Source: Pinus tabuliformis (Eukaryota; Streptophyta; Pinopsida; Pinales; Pinaceae). From it: DNA of 64,000 nt. This document shows, in pieces, positions 33,958 to 43,279 of this stretch. The notes beneath the pieces were generated by a model. That model did no database searches, was not told the origin of the DNA, and worked only from the letters and a program-made list of their open reading frames with translations. Location: the NCBI GenBank assembly GCA_031772625.1, contig CM062814.1:821322757-821386756 (forward strand), written 5' to 3'. The stretch's first letter is position 1, and each line of letters starts with the position of its first letter. The translations under genes were made by a program, and so were the position numbers.

Positions 33958-36051
33958 TTGCATTTGCCACCTGTAATTAAAACGACCGTGTTCATCATGC
34001 CGGGGGGGTTTATAAGACGGGAACCCACTGATTCAACTAAACTAAGGGAAAACCCGGCAGTGGTAGAGCTCTTCACCAGAGCACAATGGATGCCTTTTTG
34101 TTATAAGCTGCAGGGTTACGATGATGAAGTGGCCGAAGAATTCTTGCAGGCTCTGAAGCCTAAATCTCAGACACTGGCCACAGAGAACTTCAGAGGTCTA
34201 ATCCTCAAGCTCACCCCTGAACATATCAGTCGGATCACAGAACTTCCTATGGGTTTGCCGTGGGATAAGGAAGAAAGAAAGCTGAGCCAGCAGGCAAAGA
34301 AAGAATTCTTTCCACCTGAGGAAGAATTCTCGGAGGACAAAAATGGGGTGCGAAGAACGAGCCTGTTGCCACCATGGAATGAAGTCAATTTGCAAATCAT
34401 GAAATATATTACTTGTGAAGGCCGTTTCAGCATCGTGTATGCATATCACTTTCGGCTGCTCACTGAATTGAGGCACCGAATTGACCTTCCTGTAGAACAA
34501 AAATTGAGCATCCCTTATTACCTACTGCAGTCTCTAATGGAGTGTGCCACAAAGCTGAAAGAGGGTATACCAGATCAGATAGCCCACCATGGGTTGATCA
34601 AGCTTCTTGTGGAGGATGCATTGCATTCATATAAGGTTCCCCTCTCATGGGAATCCTTCCGGAATTTGACAAAAGATGGGGACATTAAAATGTTGATCGA
34701 AGAAACGGGTTCCTCCAGCAGTGAGGAACACGAAGCAGTGGCCGAGGAACAGAGGGAAGAAGGCCAAGAGACCCCGACATCAGTACAGAAGAGAGAACAA
34801 AGGAAGAAGCATGAGAGAAAGGAGGACAAAGAAAAAGGTGGCACACCTATCTTGTCAGCAAGGGAAAAGAGGATGAAGAGCAGAATGGACAAAGCTGAGG
34901 TGGTCCACGTCAGCCCAAGTACCTCAACAGCACCTGCAACTAAAGCAAAAAGCAAAACTCAGGCAGGCAAGCAAGCAGAGGTGGAGACACCTGTGTCTAC
35001 AGGAAAGCAAAAACAGGCTTCTACAGGAAGCCCAAAAGCAAAAACAAAGGCTTCTACAGGAAGCCCGAAAATCATTGAGAAAAAGGCTTCTACAGGAAGC
35101 CCAAAAACAAAGACAAAGGCTTCTACAGGAAGCCCAAAAATCATTGAGAAACAGGCTTCTACAGGAAGCCCAAAAACGGAGACGAAGGCTTCTACAGGAA
35201 GCTCGAAATTGCAAAAACAGGCTTCTACAGGAAGCCCAAAAACGGAGACAAGGGATTCTACAGGAAGCCCGAAATTGGAAAAAGGGGCTTCCACAAGAAG
35301 CCCAAAAGTCATTGAGAAACAGCCTCCTACAGGAAGCCTGAAGACAGAGAGAGGGCCTTCTACAGGAAGCCCGAGAGTGGCTAAAGCCGGGTCTTCTACA
35401 GGAAGCCCAAAATCGGGAAAGAAAGAATCTCCTACAGGAGGCCCGGAAGTGGGCAAAGCAGGGTCTTCCACAGGAAGCCAGAAATCTGAAAAGGAGGGGC
35501 CCTCTACAAGGAGCTCTGAGAGAGCAAAACGCAAGAAAGAGAAGGCTGGAATTCTCGAAAAGGAGGCAGCAGCGGCGCTGGCCGCCCTCAGTACACCTCC
35601 AAAACCGAAGGAGAAAAGGGAGAGGGAGACCCCTCTACCATCTGAAGCCAGGAGAAGCAAGAGGATGACCACGGGCAAGCCACAGCCTCCACCCAGAAGC
35701 CAAACCATTTTAGGGGATGTCCCTACTTCACCCAGTGTAAGCACCCCCTCTAAAACATCAACCACCCCTAAGAAGGGAAGCCCAAAAATAAATTCCTGGA
35801 CACGAAAAATAGGCCAGTCGCCTTCTGAAGCCCGGCTCAAGGAAATAGGAAAGGGGAAAGAAGCATCACCTTCGTCACCACCAGGGGCAACAAAGGCAGG
35901 GCCGCCAAAAACGGGAAAGGAAGAAGCGCCACCCTCGGTAGAAAAGGCAAGGCCACCAAACCAAAAAAGGAAAAGCATGCTCCGGGCTCTAGTTCTCGGC
36001 CAAAGACGAGGAGCCAGGGCAAAGTTGCTCAAGGATGAGCAAATAGTTTAG
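33958..36051 (+). CDS. Element B ORF3 (post-pol, env position), STGSPK repeats
   Basis: 697-residue open frame; the likely start is the internal ATG at about 33997 (MPGGFIRREPTDSTK), matching A. Residues 15-230 form a globular, mostly helical region conserved with A. Residues 240-340 are highly charged (Lys/Glu). Residues about 343-520 contain sixteen copies of a roughly 11-residue unit built on STGSPK, encoded by CTTCTACAGGAAGCCC. The C-terminus is Lys/Pro/Ser-rich. I see no signal peptide or transmembrane segment, so an envelope role is not supported; a nuclear or nucleic-acid-binding protein is just as plausible. It ends directly at the polypurine tract. Confidence 0.75.
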   Translation: MHLPPVIKTTVFIMPGGFIRREPTDSTKLRENPAVVELFTRAQWMPFCYKLQGYDDEVAEEFLQALKPKSQTLATENFRGLILKLTPEHISRITELPMGLPWDKEERKLSQQAKKEFFPPEEEFSEDKNGVRRTSLLPPWNEVNLQIMKYITCEGRFSIVYAYHFRLLTELRHRIDLPVEQKLSIPYYLLQSLMECATKLKEGIPDQIAHHGLIKLLVEDALHSYKVPLSWESFRNLTKDGDIKMLIEETGSSSSEEHEAVAEEQREEGQETPTSVQKREQRKKHERKEDKEKGGTPILSAREKRMKSRMDKAEVVHVSPSTSTAPATKAKSKTQAGKQAEVETPVSTGKQKQASTGSPKAKTKASTGSPKIIEKKASTGSPKTKTKASTGSPKIIEKQASTGSPKTETKASTGSSKLQKQASTGSPKTETRDSTGSPKLEKGASTRSPKVIEKQPPTGSLKTERGPSTGSPRVAKAGSSTGSPKSGKKESPTGGPEVGKAGSSTGSQKSEKEGPSTRSSERAKRKKEKAGILEKEAAAALAALSTPPKPKEKRERETPLPSEARRSKRMTTGKPQPPPRSQTILGDVPTSPSVSTPSKTSTTPKKGSPKINSWTRKIGQSPSEARLKEIGKGKEASPSSPPGATKAGPPKTGKEEAPPSVEKARPPNQKRKSMLRALVLGQRRGARAKLLKDEQIV
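34987..35525 (+). repeat. Sixteen-unit STGSPK repeat inside ORF3
   Basis: Units of about 30-36 bp sharing TCTACAGGAAGCCCAAAA at the core with variable linkers (KTKTKA, KIIEKQ, KTETKA). The central units are the most uniform and the flanking ones are degraded. The same DNA core occurs outside coding sequence in this element. Confidence 0.9.
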
Positions 36052-36053
36052 CT

Positions 36054-36059
36054 GGGGGG
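36054..36059 (+). other. Element B polypurine tract
   Basis: GGGGGG within AGCTGGGGGGTGA immediately before the 3' LTR start TGATGAGCCCC at 36063. The complement of a run of seven C holds the same place in A (about 10011-10017). Confidence 0.75.
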
Positions 36060-36062
36060 TGA

Positions 36063-38207
36063 TGATGAGCCCCAATTTTTGGTACAATTTGGGCTCATTT
36101 GGCCTACTTGCTCTGCTTAAACCATTCATTTTTTATTGCTTATGCATTCATTTCTTGGTTTATTCGTGTTGTTTGTAGGAAGAAGGGTAGGCATTCTATC
36201 CACGTGACTAATACATGATGATTTCAGGTTTTGGCATTAAAAGGGAGCAAAGATCACGAAAAAGGAGACAAGGAGACAATGAGGTGGCACTGCTGGTTTT
36301 TAGGAGAGGATGTCCATAGTATTGGGGACCTTCCTCGTGATTCCCACCATAGCTCCGAGCTCCAATCCATCTCCCCACCGAGCTTAGAGGCAGCCAACTG
36401 TTCTACAGGAACAACAGTTATAACTGTTCTACAGGAACAACAGTTATGACTGTCCTACAGGATCAGCAGTTTAAACTTCAGTTGGACAGTCGAGCTCCTC
36501 AAATCAAGGACACCTGTTGGATGATCGTTTTGCATAAATACTGAGGCCGTAGCCTTGGATAGAAGCTTTTTGAACTTTTGTATTACTCTTGTAATTGGGA
36601 AGTACGAGCTACAGCTCGGTTTTTGTTCCTTTTGTAAGACAATTTTGGCATGTCATCAGACTTTCGTTTATGAATAAAGGCAGGTAGATTTTGATCTCAT
36701 TCTGAGTTTCTAAGGGAGCTATAGCTCTGAGGTTAGGGCCCAACCTGAGAGCAATAGATCTCCTCGGTGTTGTAATGTGTTTGCATTTCGTTCCAACACT
36801 TTGAGTTTTTACTTTCACATGCAATTCGAATTTACAGTTTGTTAATTTAGTCTTTTTCATGAGCTTAGATAGGATTAGTTTATGGTGAATTTGTTTCAGT
36901 TGCTTAGATTCGATAGGAGGATAGTTATAAATTATTGGAGCTCCAGCAAAAGGTTGTTAAGGCTCACTGCCATCTCTCTTAGGGATTGGGGTGCAGTCCA
37001 TAACCAACCACCAAAAAGAAATGCAGTTCTTCTCACTCCCGTGCAAGCTGCAACATAGACATTCTCGTTGAAGATCCATCCATGCATTTTTGACATTAAA
37101 CCATACTTCTACATTCCACTTCCACGCATAAGTTTCATTCCTTGGCTTTCCATTGCTGTTCATAGGTTTCATGGCACAGTTATCATAGGTTAATGAATTT
37201 CTCGTTTTTGGTGCATAAGTAATTTGTTTCATTTACGCTACTCCTTATCAATCCACTTTCTTCTTCTTCTTCTTGATCTCTCCTCAAGCCCTACTCGGCC
37301 TCTGTCCAGCTCATTTACCTTCCAGCTCTCCCATTTCTCACATAGCTCCATCTACTTAAACTTTCGTTGATCCCATCCTTCCAACCATCAACCCACTGCA
37401 TGCACTCTTCCTCCATCTGATTTCTCTGCTCTTGAGCCATCACCAGCTCCATCTCCATCTCACCTATCCTCCCACACCACTCCAACACTTCACCATCTCC
37501 CAAAACTTCCACGGCCAAACATCCTGTAGAATTGCACAGACTTCCTGTAGAAACCCCTGAGTTTCCTGTAGGATCCCCTGCAGACTTCCTGTAGAAACCT
37601 GCAAACTCGGTTGCTGAGCATCCGAACGTGGTAGGCTTCTGTGGACTGATGCTGGAGACCCTCTAGGACCTCCCTTAGCCATCCTGACCTTGCCCATGCT
37701 TTCCTTCCATTCCAACCGCTCCTGCACAACCAAACCCTAATCAAAAGCATCATCACAATAAATCCAACCACTTAATGAAAAAATACAAAAACATGTCTTT
37801 TCAGATGCAAGTAGCTTAGATGCATGTATTTCAGTTCACTGCAAGTAATGGCATTATTGGTAGTTGTTTCATTCACAGTTTTGCATAGTTAGGGTCTAGC
37901 TAGTTAAATTAGGGTTTACTAGGGTTTTCATGCTTTATTGGTTTTCAGTTTCTTTCTGCAGTTAGACTAGTCTCCTTTGAGTTAGCTTTCGTCCATCATT
38001 CATAAATTTTATTCTGTGAGCATATAGAAGTTGGCTTGAGCCCTAGCGGACTTGTGCCAGCTGACCAAGTGACAGCTGCGACAAGAGCTAGTACTTGTGC
38101 ATACAGCACCGTCGCTTCCAAGTTTGTACGAACTACCGGGTTGATAAAATTAGAGATAGGAAGCTCCAGGAGTCGTAGCATTATTGCTACAATACTGGAG
38201 CCCACCA
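36063..38207 (+). repeat. Element B 3' LTR
   Basis: 2145 bp, exactly the length of the 5' LTR, with the same ends. Differences are scattered substitutions; for example GGAACAGCAG in the left copy reads GGAACAACAG here. It is followed by the target duplication GATAC. Confidence 0.93.
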
Positions 38208-38212
38208 GATAC

Positions 38213-38523
38213 GTCGAAGGAAAATACGTGCTGTTCAAAGTGAACCTCAGTGAAAACACAACGCCTGTGTGCTAACTAGTGTCACCTTCTCTAGTCGGTT
38301 GTTTTTTGGTTAACCCTTGTTAGCTAAGTCAAGTAGAGTAAGGCGAGGGGGAAAACCTTAACATGCATGTCAGAGGTATAATAAACTACTTCTCTACTGA
38401 AACAACCTCTTCTGATCTCAATAAGTTGGGATCCCTCTTCCGCCTTTGAAATGAATAAGTGCGATGCATAGTCACAAAAAATGAAAAAAAGTGAAAAAAA
38501 TATTGAAAAAATGAAAAATGAAT
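38213..38523. other. Background G, segment 3
   Basis: 311 bp between the target duplications of B and C. No gene or element part recognised. The right end (38475-38520) is an A-rich low-complexity tract of GAAAAAA units, into which C inserted. Confidence 0.6.
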
Positions 38524-39498
38524 TGTTAGGAATGGGTTCCCTCAAAGACATTTTTGGGGCTAAAAGCCCATGTTTTGGGAAAAATTTTGTAATAAAGTTG
38601 TAAAGTCTCCACATTTTGTGGTCGCAGAGTGTGAAGGTGTCAAGAGGCATAAAGGGTTATCTGCCCTTATTTTGTAAAGTGTAAAGTTAGCTGTAAAGAT
38701 CTACCCATGGTCGGCGGACCATGGGATTGTATAAAAAGGAGCTAAGTAAGTAAGCTCTAAGTAGCAAGTTGGTAGACAAGTTTTGGAGTCTTCATAGAGA
38801 AGTCTAAGTGTTTCAGGTCATAGTGTAGTTAGAGGCTCTACAGTTGAGTGCGCAAAGGCCTAGGGTGGAAGTTTGCAGCTAAGTGTGCAGACCCCTGTAG
38901 CTGTGTGCGCAGGGTGGATAGAGTCTATATTAAACTGAAGATATCAATAAAGAGAAGTATTCTACAAATTCTATGTATTTATTCCTTGTTAGTGCATCTG
39001 CTTATATTTTGTTTTGGGTTTAATTTACAATGCTTATGTGATGCACAAATATATGTGATAATATTGGTTAATTGAACGCAAGTAAGAATATCAGTTTCCG
39101 CGACGCTAACTGTGGTTGATTAGTAAGTTAACTGAAACAGTTAAGATAACTTGGGAACCTATACAATACGATGTCATAGCACCACAGAAGTACCTGGATC
39201 GGAGTTTAAGGCTGTACGAAGGACAATCGTAAACCTTCACGAAGGTACTAAAGGGCAGAATAAAGGGTAGACTAACAGAGCCCTAAAGCTTAGTCACCTG
39301 CATGAAAGTAGGAACAAAGGGTATAAACTGACATCACGACCATCTCAAGGTGCAGAAACTTAGTTCTAGCATCCCCCAATACTGCTTTGGGTGAGAATTA
39401 GGTCCGCGCTCCATGGGTTGATGCCGAAAGGGCTAGTAGTGTAGGGATTTGTTTGGCTAACTAAGGCTGAACCTGGTTTAGGCCCCACTAAGCCAACA
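38524..39498 (+). repeat. Element C 5' LTR
   Basis: 975 bp. TATAAAAAGG box at 38730-38739, AATAAAG polyadenylation-like signal near 38947, and a conserved TTTCCGCGACGCTAACTG block at 39096-39113. It ends CCACTAAGCCAACA. The sequence following it (AGTTCCGTTTCCGGGAAC) was not recognised as a specific tRNA primer site. Confidence 0.88.
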
Positions 39499-40259
39499 AA
39501 TAGTTCCGTTTCCGGGAACAGAATCTAAATAAGAGATGTGTGATGTCGTATCACTGGAATCCAACTAAGAAAGAGGTTGAAGATTGGTTGGATGGGAAAA
39601 TCCACGAATTCGCAGTGTAGGAGAATAGAAATCCATGGCTAACAAAGGAACAGTGGCTGGATAGGTACCTATATACGAAAATCCATGAGATCTTTTTTGT
39701 TCCTTTCCAGTTGAGTTATACGAGTGGATCGCAAAGCTGGCAGATAGCTAAGGAAGGTGGAGACTTGACAGTCCTATTGTCTAGACCCTAGAGTTAGTGC
39801 AGAGACTATAAGCCTCTGAGGGTAATATCGTCCACGCTGTCGATCATTGGCTCGATCGCATCATAGGAGGATTCACGGCTGAGTTCGCGTTCGATACCTC
39901 AGTTAGTTATAGCGAGATGGAGTGACACTTTTTCAAAGGTCCACGAGGTAAGTACTTGAAGTCTTTAAATACCTGGATCAAGATGTTATTGTGCGAAAAA
40001 TGAGTTATTCAGCTACCTTGATGTTTGGAGCTACACAAAGTGGAAATACTTATAGGAATGAAGGGAGAAAGGGTCTTGTATATAGCCCACTGATTTCACC
40101 CCCATTGGGTGACGAAGAGGGAGTAGCATAGGCTTCTTTGCGAAGTGTAGTTCATTTAATAAAATAGGGATTCCTGTGACTTCCACCTCCACCTACACCA
40201 TCTCCAACTTCACCACCATCACCCGCGACTTCGCCCACACCACCGCCACCTCCACCACA
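39499..40259 (+). other. Element C leader
   Basis: Untranslated leader with no recognisable coding potential until a Pro/Thr-rich stretch at about 40190-40260 that begins the gag region. Scattered similarity to general Ty3 leaders only. Confidence 0.6.
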
Positions 40260-41449
40260 GTTCAAAGAGGCGAATTCAGTGAAGCTGCCTTTGTTTAAGG
40301 GCTTGGGAAATGAAGACCCAACCAGTTTTGGTTTGTCATGAAAGCTGTATGGGAAGCTCAGGGCATCACAGATGATCACATGAAGAAGGCAACATTGGTT
40401 AGTGCTTTGCAAGATCGCGCGCTAACTTGGTACATAAAGTACTCTAATGATAACCCAAACACTGGGTTGGCAGAGATCCAGACCACGCTGAATAAAGAGT
40501 TCAGTAGGCCTAAATCCGAGGTACAGTCGATTTTGGGGTTCAAGGAAATCACGATGAAACTAGGTGAGACACCTTGGGAATTAGATCAGAGATTGAAGTG
40601 TAAAATCCACAAAGCTAATATGAACTTAATAGATGGACAACACTGTGAATGGTTCGTGGCTTCGCTCCTGCCTCACCTAAGGGTTGCACTGTCACAACAA
40701 AAGATTACAACTCAGGTAGAGGCCATAGAGATTGCCATAAGAAAAGATCCGAATCTGGGGGCTCAGCAGATCCATGCGTAGTTGAAAAATCTTTGTCTAG
40801 AAATGTAAAGTTTGAAGCAGGACAAAACAGTTTGACCAGAGGTGCGCAAAGAAATACGATGCTCGAAATGTAAAGGTCATGGGCATGAAAAAGACCACTA
40901 CCCGGTCTTTGTGAACTATATCTAAGGAGGAGGACTGATGCCTTTGAGGTCGAAAGCCCAAGCAGGACCAAGTGCAGGGCCTGCGTTGTGGTGTGCTATA
41001 TGTCTAGTAGCAGGAAACATACAACGAATAACTGCCATTTGCTACAGAAGTTTGTACAAACACCACAACAACTATTCTACAACTTCTGCAGGTCAGTAGG
41101 GCATGATGAGTGAAACTGCTGAAGTTATGAATTGATGATGGAGAGAACGCCCGCCTATAGATTTCAGGTAGAAGCGCAACCACCTGACTGGAGCGTTGGG
41201 ATGGCACTAACAGTCTTTAAGGGGCACGGACGAAGTCGAGGTGGAGGAGGACCTGGCAGAGGTCGGGGACAACTGATCTGTTACAATTGCGAAGGACCTA
41301 GACACTGTGCCCATGAATGCACTAACCCGACGCATCTGTCGTGCAAATATTATACTCATTTTGACCATGAGACGAAGGACTATCCTACACTGATAGCAAG
41401 AATATGCGACAAAGGGGTGTTGCCACCGCAGCCGACTCAGAACCTGTAG
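40260..41449 (+). pseudogene. Element C gag with zinc knuckle, broken
   Basis: The open piece 40338-40781 has a Retrotrans_gag-type core (DRALTWYIKY, LNKEFSRPKSEVQS, ETPWELDQRLK). The open piece 41132-41449 has a Gly/Arg-rich run and a zinc knuckle CYNCEGPRHCAHEC with the standard C-X2-C-X4-H-X4-C spacing, unlike A, B and E. A second Cys/His cluster follows. Broken. Confidence 0.75.
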
Positions 41450-42316
41450 ATGATGAGCTCTGAGCCTCGCGAGGAGGATCCGAATGTGAATATAGTGCTT
41501 CGAAGTGGAATTGCAATGGGCGACAATAAGGGGAAACAACCCGAAGATAGTGCATGGGTTCACAAAGCTCCAGTGAAGGAGGCTGAATTTGATTTGGAGC
41601 ACGTGCACGAAACGTGCATGGAAGCAAAGAAGAGCTTCACTGAGGCCTCTATCTCAGGGAGTAGGGATAGGCCTGATTAGGAAATGGACCCTTATATGCT
41701 TATGATCTTTCTAGAGACCTGCATGAAGCTACTGCGTGATAACAAGGCTGTGAAGGGGTTATAGGAGCTTATAAATAGATGTGCCAGAAACACTCCAGGT
41801 GAACCGCACGTTGTACGGAATATTGGTAAGAATAAATAAAGGACAATGTGTGAGATGAGACTAACTGCGTAGATAGGCGAATATGAAATGGATTAGGTTA
41901 TTTTGGATTTGGGGTCAAACGCAAATGTTTTACCAAAGTAGACTTGGGAGTGGATGGGGAGACCCACACTACAGTGGTCTTCGATTTAGCTAAGGATGGA
42001 AAATAAGTAGAATATCATCCCCATGGGACCATTGCAAGGAGTAACTGCAGATATTGAAGGCGTGAGCACATTGACTAACTTTGAAGTGATAGAAATTGTG
42101 GATGAAAACAACCCCTACCTTGCGCTCCTTGGCATTGATTGGGATATTGACATGAACGGGGTAATCAACCTAAAGAAGCGAAAGATGATATTCGAAAAGA
42201 AATCGCTTCATGTAATAGTCCTCCTTGATCCTGCTGAAGGATCGTGTCATACTGAACAAGTCCGCGATTATGAAAGTGATGACGATTTGGACTGCATATA
42301 TAAGATAACGGCATGA
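41450..42316 (+). pseudogene. Element C protease-like region, broken
   Basis: A retropepsin-type LDLGSNANVLPK is visible near 41895-41930, and an ALLGIDWDIDMNGVINL hydrophobic/flap-end motif lies in the open piece 42023-42316. Position after the zinc knuckle supports PR. Broken. Confidence 0.6.
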
Positions 42317-42436
42317 GACCAAGATTGGGTGAATCTGACAGTGGATGGACGAATTACATGGGAACGTGAGAGTTCCTGCACCTCAGACTTTGATGAAGAA
42401 TTAGAGCACTGGTAGAATTGACTACATGAAGTAACC

Positions 42437-42952
42437 ATGTTGAGCTATAACGTGATGACTCGGTCGCTCCGTTATGTATCGTCAGAGGTAAGAAATATGC
42501 CAACTTATGATGGCTTGAATGATGTAGATGTATTTTTGGATACATTTGAGAGGGAATTACCAGAGAAGCAGCGCTTCCAGGCTTTGGATAGGGCACTGCG
42601 CACAACTCCTGTGAGATGGTGGGCGATGCACAAGGGTAGCTTTGACGATTGACGCAAGTGTAGGAGGATGATGCGAACCCGCTTTGGGAAGACAAAGGTG
42701 CGAAAGGAAGACAAGTATGATGGGAAGGATGATCCATGTGCAAAATTGGCCAAATGGGCTAAGGATTATGGAGTGAATCCCCAACCTGAATGGGTGCACT
42801 TGTTCTGTCATACCTTGGATGTCATCTCGATGAACTGGTACTTGGAAACAGAGCTCTGCAATGGTAAAGGTGAGTGGGATATTCTGCGCGAAGGATTCAT
42901 AATGATGTTTAGCTTCGAAGATGGGTTTTATTGTATTGATGAAGTGCCATAA
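42437..42952 (+). pseudogene. Element C extra gag-like modules between PR and RT
   Basis: Two open pieces each resemble gag cores. 42437-42652 has YDGLNDVDVFLDTFERELPE and TPVRWWAMHKG; 42668-42952 has KYDGKDDPCAKLAKW, WVHLFCHTLDVISMNWYLE and a FSFEDGF end. They lie downstream of the protease-like region and upstream of RT, where gag is not expected, and differ from the gag core at 40338-40781. Confidence 0.6.
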
Positions 42953-43279
42953 GAAGTTAAAGCAACAATCTTTAGGATACCGTAGGATCCTTTGGATCTG
43001 ATTCAACCCGATTGGACTACTCAGCTGAGCCACGTGCTGGAATGCTATAACATGACTGCTGAAGAAGAAGATGAGGATCCACAAAAGATTAATATCCCTG
43101 AAACTGAGGGTCACCACGAGGTCGAGGGACCACAAATTGAGAATCCTAATATAACCATGCCACTGAAAACGAAACAGGTAAATATTGGTACAGAGGCGGA
43201 GCCCAAATTCGTGAAGATTGGAGATTACTGGGATGACACAATGGTAGATAAGGTCACTGAATTACTCTGTGGATACTAG

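Larger units (their letters stand above)
24114..38207 (+). mobile_element. Element B: Athila-like LTR retrotransposon, nearly whole
   Basis: 14,094 bp with two 2145-bp LTRs (24114-26258, 36063-38207), TG...CA ends and the 5-bp target duplication GATAC at 24109-24113 and 38208-38212. Order: 5' LTR, tRNA-Asp-type primer site, gag, pol, 2-kb spacer with hairpins and motif arrays, ORF3, polypurine tract, 3' LTR. In 1200 bp compared by eye the LTRs differ at roughly 22 positions (1.5-2%), so the insertion is fairly young. Long ORFs persist; about one or two breaks are visible around gag. Same family as A, inserted in opposite orientation. Confidence 0.93.

Noticed and set aside
34959-36032. A 357-residue open frame antisense to B ORF3
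   Set aside because: It is a shadow of the repetitive coding strand: its repeated GLPVEA units are the reverse reading of the STGSPK array, and it has no start context or relatives here.
33958-36051. ORF3 as a true envelope protein
   Set aside because: Only its position fits. I saw no signal peptide, transmembrane segment or cleavage site, and the C-terminal half is charged and repetitive.
40152-40412. Gly/Val-rich antisense frame in element C
   Set aside because: Reverse reading of the Pro/Thr-rich start of gag; simple-sequence artefact.
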